A stretch of DNA of 10,685 bases from CG2-30-51-40 sp041753575 (GTDB lineage: Bacteria > Desulfobacterota > DSM-4660 > Desulfatiglandales > Desulfatiglandaceae): positions 1-10,685 of the forward strand of contig JBGSUA010000170.1 of NCBI GenBank assembly GCA_041753575.1, read 5' to 3'. Position 1 is the stretch's first letter. Each line of letters opens with the position of its first letter. A model generated the notes under the pieces. It was not told where the DNA came from. It worked only from the letters and a program-made list of their open reading frames with translations, and did no database searches. Shown piece by piece: positions 7,006-10,685 of this stretch. A program made the position numbers and the translations under genes.

Positions 7006-7035
7006 TTGAGAAGATACAAGTTCTGCAAATATGAC
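7006..7035 (+). promoter_or_regulatory. Candidate promoter for the glcDEF-like operon
   Basis: TTGAGA (7006-7011, five of six to TTGACA) is followed after 18 bases by TATGAC (7030-7035, four of six to TATAAT). The start would be near 7042, leaving a leader of about 49 nt. The match is modest; read-through from the upstream operon is the alternative. Confidence 0.35.
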
Positions 7036-7075
7036 TCAACAGATGACCGGGGGCCTGTGCAGGCAGGTTGACTCC

Positions 7076-7084
7076 GGGAGGAGG
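7076..7084 (+). promoter_or_regulatory. Strong ribosome binding site of the glcD-like gene
   Basis: GGGAGGAGG ends six bases before the ATG at 7091 and fixes this start. It is the strongest Shine-Dalgarno match in the window. Confidence 0.7.
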
Positions 7085-7090
7085 CAATAG

Positions 7091-8485
7091 ATGGAAAGAG
7101 GAGAACTTCTCGTGTCCCTCAAGGACATAGTGGGAGAGGAAAATGTCCTTTCCTCGGAGATGGACCTGGCCCTTTACGGCTATGACGCGTCCCTTGAAAG
7201 GGGAAAGCCGGATGTGGTCGTGCTGCCGGGTTCCACTGAGGATGTATCGAAGGTAGTCAAGCTTGCCTACAGCGCAAAGATCCCGGTAATAGGAAGGGGC
7301 TCCGGGACAAACCTGAGCGGTGGCACAGTACCCGTCAAGGGCGGGATAGTGGTTCATTTTTCCCACATGAACAGGATCATTGAAATTGACATCCCTAACA
7401 GGACAGTCACGGTTGAGCCCGGAGTCATCACCCTGGATCTACAAAATACGATTCTCAAGAAAGGCCTTCAGTATGCCCCTGATCCGGCAAGTCAAAAGGT
7501 CTCGACCCTAGGAGGAAACTTTGGAGAAAACTCGGGTGGCCCTCACTGTCTCAAATACGGAGTTACCACTAACCACGTGCTCGGCGCCGAGGTGGTTCTC
7601 TTTGACGGGACCGTTGTATGGTTAGGCGGAAAATCACCGGACCAGGCCTCCTATGACATAACCGGACTGCTGGTCGGGAGCGAGGGCACTCTGGCAATTG
7701 CCACCAAGATAATGCTCAAGATCATACCGACTCCGGAGGCGGTAAAAACCATGCTGGCCATATACGACTCCATTGAAGATGCCGGAAACACAGTATCGGC
7801 AATCATAGCAGAGGGTATTGTGCCTGCTACACTGGAGATGATGGACAATCTGGTATTAAGGGCTGTCGAGGATTCCGTACACGCAGGTTACCCCATGGAT
7901 GCCGCAGCAGTCCTTATAATTGAACTTGACGGCATGGCTGACGGCATGGAACGTCAGGCCGGGAAGATACTTGAGATCTGCAAGCGCCACAGGGTAAGGG
8001 ATGTAAGGCTTGCAAAGAGCGACGCGGAAAGGGCTGAACTCTGGGCGGGCAGGAAAGGCGCTTTCGGGGCGGTGGCCCGATTAAGACCGAGCTATCTTGT
8101 CTGCGACGGCACAGTGCCCAGGACAAAACTGCCTGAGGTGCTGGGGAAGGTAATCCAGATCGCCAAAAAATATGATCTACCGATCGGCAATGTCTTTCAC
8201 GCCGGTGACGGGAATCTTCATCCGCTTATCCTTTTTGATGAAAGAAACAAGGAAGAGCTTGCCCGTGTCCACAAGGCCGCCACTGAGATCCTCCAGATAT
8301 GCGCCGATGTGGGTGGAACAATAAGCGGGGAACACGGCATAGGAACAGAAAAACTCAAGGAGATGAGCTTCATCTTCTCGGAAAGCGATATGCAGTTTAT
8401 GAGAGACATAAAGAGCGCCTTTGATCCTGTTGGGATCTGGAATCCCGGGAAGGTAATTCCGCAGAGGCAGGCGGCTAATGCTTAG
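7091..8485 (+). CDS. glcD: Glycolate/D-lactate oxidase FAD subunit GlcD-like
   Basis: 464 residues against about 499 in E. coli GlcD. An N-terminal PCMH-type FAD domain (~35-215) carries IGRGSGTNLSGG (start of the FAD loop), ENSGGPHCLKYGVTTNHVLG and LLVGSEGTLAIATKI. A C-terminal FAD-oxidase cap (~220-460) follows. The metal/substrate motif is intact: FHAGDGNLH with His370 and His377, then SGEHGIG with Glu414 and His415, as in D-2-hydroxyacid dehydrogenases. It ends with the usual FDPVGIWNPGKV. The protein should take electrons from a D-2-hydroxy acid (glycolate, D-lactate or similar) and pass them to iron-sulfur partners. It is first of three genes glcD-glcE-glcF, with 34- and 20-base gaps, so it likely works in that complex. 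No signal peptide; cytoplasmic or membrane-face. Exact substrate is not readable from sequence. Confidence 0.9.
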   Translation: MERGELLVSLKDIVGEENVLSSEMDLALYGYDASLERGKPDVVVLPGSTEDVSKVVKLAYSAKIPVIGRGSGTNLSGGTVPVKGGIVVHFSHMNRIIEIDIPNRTVTVEPGVITLDLQNTILKKGLQYAPDPASQKVSTLGGNFGENSGGPHCLKYGVTTNHVLGAEVVLFDGTVVWLGGKSPDQASYDITGLLVGSEGTLAIATKIMLKIIPTPEAVKTMLAIYDSIEDAGNTVSAIIAEGIVPATLEMMDNLVLRAVEDSVHAGYPMDAAAVLIIELDGMADGMERQAGKILEICKRHRVRDVRLAKSDAERAELWAGRKGAFGAVARLRPSYLVCDGTVPRTKLPEVLGKVIQIAKKYDLPIGNVFHAGDGNLHPLILFDERNKEELARVHKAATEILQICADVGGTISGEHGIGTEKLKEMSFIFSESDMQFMRDIKSAFDPVGIWNPGKVIPQRQAANA

Positions 8486-8519
8486 ACAAGGCTGAAAGAG
8501 GGCGAAAAGGAGCGCTAAA

Positions 8520-9965
8520 GTGGGAAAAATTGAACGGTTAACCGCGGACCTGGCATCTGCCATAGGCCGGGAGAGAGTGAAGACGGATTCTGACATCACA
8601 GATCGCTATGCGGTGGGAGGCCTTGCTCCATCAGTGGTCGCATTTCCCAAGGACATCAAACAGGTAAAGGAAATAGTGAACCTTGCGGTCAGAGATGGAG
8701 TTTCAATCGTTCCATGGGGAAGCGGCACAAAGCAGTGTATGGGAGATCCGCCGTCAAGAGTGGAACTTGTCATATCAACAGAAAAGATGAACCACATGCT
8801 GGACGTGGATGTGGCAAACCTCACAATAACAGTTGAATCAGGGGTCAAGTTCAGGGACATTCAGGCGAGGCTTGCGACCCAGGAAGATCGCTGCTATCTG
8901 CCGCTGGATGAACTCGGAAAAGAAACCGATGACATTATCTGTTCAGAGAGAACCCGCAGCGGGTGCTTCCTTCCCATGGATCCTCCCTTTGGTGACAGGG
9001 CCACTATCGGCGGCATAATAGCCTCGAATTCGAGCGGTCCCAGAAAACTCCTTTATGGTCTGCCAAGGGATATGGTTCTGGGCGTGAGATTTGTAACCCC
9101 AAAGGGTGAGATCGTAGGCGCGGGAGGTAAGACCGTCAAGAATGTCTCGGGCTACGACGTCTCCAAGCTCATGATAGGGTCGTTCGGAACCCTGGGGGTC
9201 ATCTGCGAGATGACCTTGAGACTTCTCCCGCTTCCAGAGCGCATGGAGACAATGATCCTGGGTTTTGCCTCTCTTTCAGAGGCGGCCCGATTTGCAGACG
9301 CGCTTTTGAGAACAAAGCTTATCCCCGCCGCCGTAGAGATCATGAACGCCGATGCGGTTGATGCCGTATGCGCAAAGGCAGGCATATCAGCCAGGGGAGC
9401 AACCTGTAATGTCGCGGTAGCGATGGAAGGATTCGATGAAGCAGTAGACCGAATGAAAAAGGAGATGGCCGCCATGGGAGAACGTCTTGGCGCCACGGCA
9501 CAAGCTGACCTTGATGAGGGCGGTCACAATCCATTCTGGCTTTCTTTCGGAAACCTGCGCGCTATGGATAAAGAAAAAAGCAATGACATCTTGTCGGTCA
9601 GACTTTCATATCCTATTTCAGAGTGGGAGAAGATCTACGCTATGTGCGACGAAACCCTGAGCAGGGAAGGTCTCAAGCACACAATGGTCTGCCACGCAGG
9701 AAGCGGTGTCACAGCTATTGATATCATGCCTGATGGAAAAGACCGCCATGATCTGCTCATCAAGATAATCGCTGGTCTTCGTGAAGGATGCGAAGCAAAA
9801 GGAGGGCAGCTCACGGTTGAGTGCGCCCCCTCTCAAGTCAGGAAGAGAGTGGCGACCTTCGGCCGACCGGGGGCAGTCTCCGTCATAATGGAACGGCTCA
9901 AGAAGGCTATTGACCCATCCGGGATAATGAACCCGGGCCGTTTCTTTTCCCTAACTCAACAATAG
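8520..9965 (+). CDS. glcE: GlcE-like FAD-binding oxidase subunit with Cys-containing insertion
   Basis: Starts at GTG; AAGGAG (8507-8512) lies seven bases upstream and no in-frame ATG is better placed. 481 residues, much longer than E. coli GlcE (about 350). The FAD domain spans ~35-235 with VPWGSGTKQCMG, FGDRATIGGIIASNSSGPRKLLYG and the GlcE-like GGKTVKNVSGYDVSKLMIGSFGTLG (quoted here in pieces: GGKTVKNVSGYD, SKLMIGSFGTLG). The C-terminal FAD-oxidase domain ends IDPSGIMNPGRF. The metal motif of GlcD is lost: HAGSGVTA lacks the second His and VECAPS replaces GEHGIG. It is therefore probably an electron-transfer or structural flavoprotein subunit rather than the oxidising one. Residues ~123-148 form an extra segment containing Cys125 and Cys141, next to Cys149. 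It sits between glcD and glcF, which supports a three-subunit complex. Confidence 0.85.
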   Translation: MGKIERLTADLASAIGRERVKTDSDITDRYAVGGLAPSVVAFPKDIKQVKEIVNLAVRDGVSIVPWGSGTKQCMGDPPSRVELVISTEKMNHMLDVDVANLTITVESGVKFRDIQARLATQEDRCYLPLDELGKETDDIICSERTRSGCFLPMDPPFGDRATIGGIIASNSSGPRKLLYGLPRDMVLGVRFVTPKGEIVGAGGKTVKNVSGYDVSKLMIGSFGTLGVICEMTLRLLPLPERMETMILGFASLSEAARFADALLRTKLIPAAVEIMNADAVDAVCAKAGISARGATCNVAVAMEGFDEAVDRMKKEMAAMGERLGATAQADLDEGGHNPFWLSFGNLRAMDKEKSNDILSVRLSYPISEWEKIYAMCDETLSREGLKHTMVCHAGSGVTAIDIMPDGKDRHDLLIKIIAGLREGCEAKGGQLTVECAPSQVRKRVATFGRPGAVSVIMERLKKAIDPSGIMNPGRFFSLTQQ

Positions 9966-9985
9966 AGCTCAACGAGGTCTTTTAC

Positions 9986-10685
9986 ATGAATATCGCACAG
10001 CTTATGAGACTTTCCTACGATGAAGTGGCCAAATGTAATAAGTGCGGATTCTGCCTTCCCAACTGTCCGGTATATCTGGCAGAGGGAAAGGAATCTTCCG
10101 CTCCAAGAGGCAGAAACGCCATAACCAGGGCGGTTATAGAAGGAAGGCTTCAGTGGAGTCCTGAGATAGAGAAGGCGATCTTCAGTTGTCTTGGCTGCGG
10201 GGCCTGCACTGCCGCCTGTTTCCCGAAGGTGCAGACAAAGGACCTTGTCTTCCGAGACAGGGAATGCCTTGTAACCGAGGGGCTGTATCCCAAAATCGCC
10301 GATCGTGTGGCCCGTTTTCTGGAAGAGCAGCACAACATCTCCAACGACGACAATGAGGAGAGGTCGGAGTGGCAGGAGATGATCAAGGATATACCCCAAG
10401 ATGCCCTCAACAAAGACAGGGCCGAGGTGATCTTCTTTGTAGGCTGCGTCGCGTCATTTTTCCCGATGGCCCAGAAGATACCGGTTAACATGAGCAAGAT
10501 AATGCACAGGGCCGGGGTTGATTTCACGGTACTGGGAGGAGAGGAATGGTGCTGCGGTTTTCCCCTGATAGGAGCCGGAATGCCGGATAAGGTAAAGGCC
10601 CTCATGGAGCATAATCTGGCCAAGGTCAAGGAAGTGGGAGCCAGGACAATAGTCTTTACATGCCCTTCCTGCTATCACACGTGGA
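9986..10685 (+). CDS. glcF: GlcF-like iron-sulfur subunit with CCG domain (3' partial)
   Basis: Starts at ATG 9986, 20 bases after the glcE-like stop with GAGG at 9974-9977. 233 residues are visible; it continues past the window. Two 4Fe-4S motifs lie near the N-terminus: Cys17, 20, 23, 27 (CNKCGFCLPNCP) and Cys68, 71, 74, 78 (CLGCGACTAACFP). A first cysteine-rich CCG domain follows: Cys154 (GCVASFFP), Cys189-Cys190 (EEWCCGFPL) and Cys226/Cys229 (TCPSC). The spacing C-34-CC-35-CxxC fits the CCG pattern of GlcF, LldE/LutA and HdrB/HdrD. GlcF is about 407 residues and normally has a second CCG domain, which should lie beyond the edge. It would carry electrons from the flavoprotein subunits to the quinone pool or another membrane carrier. 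HdrD-like is the main alternative name; the glcD-glcE context favours GlcF. Confidence 0.88.
   Translation, partial: MNIAQLMRLSYDEVAKCNKCGFCLPNCPVYLAEGKESSAPRGRNAITRAVIEGRLQWSPEIEKAIFSCLGCGACTAACFPKVQTKDLVFRDRECLVTEGLYPKIADRVARFLEEQHNISNDDNEERSEWQEMIKDIPQDALNKDRAEVIFFVGCVASFFPMAQKIPVNMSKIMHRAGVDFTVLGGEEWCCGFPLIGAGMPDKVKALMEHNLAKVKEVGARTIVFTCPSCYHTW

Larger units (their letters stand above)
6675..7090 (+). other. Intergenic region with a cluster of palindromes, no credible gene
   Basis: 416 bases separate the racemase gene from the glcD-like gene. Open frames here on both strands are short, mutually overlapping, and lack ribosome sites and recognisable domains. The region holds at least four inverted repeats: 6763-6784, 6785-6805, 6854-6866 and 6949-6968. 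It also has a weak pair, CCGAAAC (6699-6705) with GTTTCGG (6724-6730), around an 18-base loop soon after the racemase stop. None is followed by a T-run, so no standard Rho-independent terminator is seen. A weak promoter and a strong ribosome site lie at the right end. Confidence 0.7.

Noticed and set aside
6533..7028. Overlapping minus-strand frames in the 6675-7090 gap
   Set aside because: They run across palindromic repeats, contain the IPAFAGMT false-ORF signature, overlap each other and lack ribosome sites.
6804..7071. Plus-strand frames of 69 and 76 residues in the same gap
   Set aside because: Both translate the dispersed repeat (NSWNPEIS-like and VIPAKAGIR peptides), overlap each other in different frames and have no conserved domain.

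Overview
The window reads as bacterial chromosome, probably from an anaerobic, uncultured-type lineage such as Desulfobacterota or Nitrospirota. That placement is an inference. It rests on frequent ATA and AGG codons, moderate GC, the catabolic gene set, and dispersed palindromic repeats whose antisense translation contains the peptide IPAFAGMT, a common signature of such repeats. No rRNA, tRNA, transposase, integrase or CRISPR array was seen. All eight genes are on the + strand.

Left edge (1-1309): the 3' part of a surface or fibre-like protein. It has fourteen ~17-residue NTFVG..AG..NTTG repeats followed by an S74-type self-cleaving intramolecular chaperone domain with an intact Ser/Lys pair. 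It appears unrelated to what follows. A 277-base gap then ends in a near-consensus sigma70 promoter (TTGACA-17-TAAAAT).

Middle (1587-6674): a tight four-gene set. It encodes an IclR-family regulator, a glyoxylate carboligase-like ThDP enzyme, an iron-type alcohol dehydrogenase and a LarA-like nickel-pincer racemase. The regulator-gcl order recalls E. coli allR-gcl, but the iron dehydrogenase sits where hyi-glxR would be. The carboligase has Glu at position 51, where E. coli Gcl has its unusual Val.

Gap (6675-7090): 416 bases without a credible gene, holding a cluster of hairpin-forming palindromes and a weak candidate promoter.

Right part (7091-10685): three consecutive genes for a glycolate/D-lactate oxidase-type complex: GlcD-like flavoprotein, GlcE-like flavoprotein with an unusual Cys-containing insertion, and the start of a GlcF-like iron-sulfur protein that runs off the window.

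Working model (inference): GlcDEF oxidises a 2-hydroxy acid such as glycolate to glyoxylate. The Gcl-like enzyme condenses two glyoxylates to tartronate semialdehyde and CO2. The iron dehydrogenase reduces that to glycerate. The LarA-like racemase adjusts the stereochemistry of a 2-hydroxy acid in the same route. A rival model is D/L-lactate oxidation, with the ThDP enzyme acting on pyruvate.
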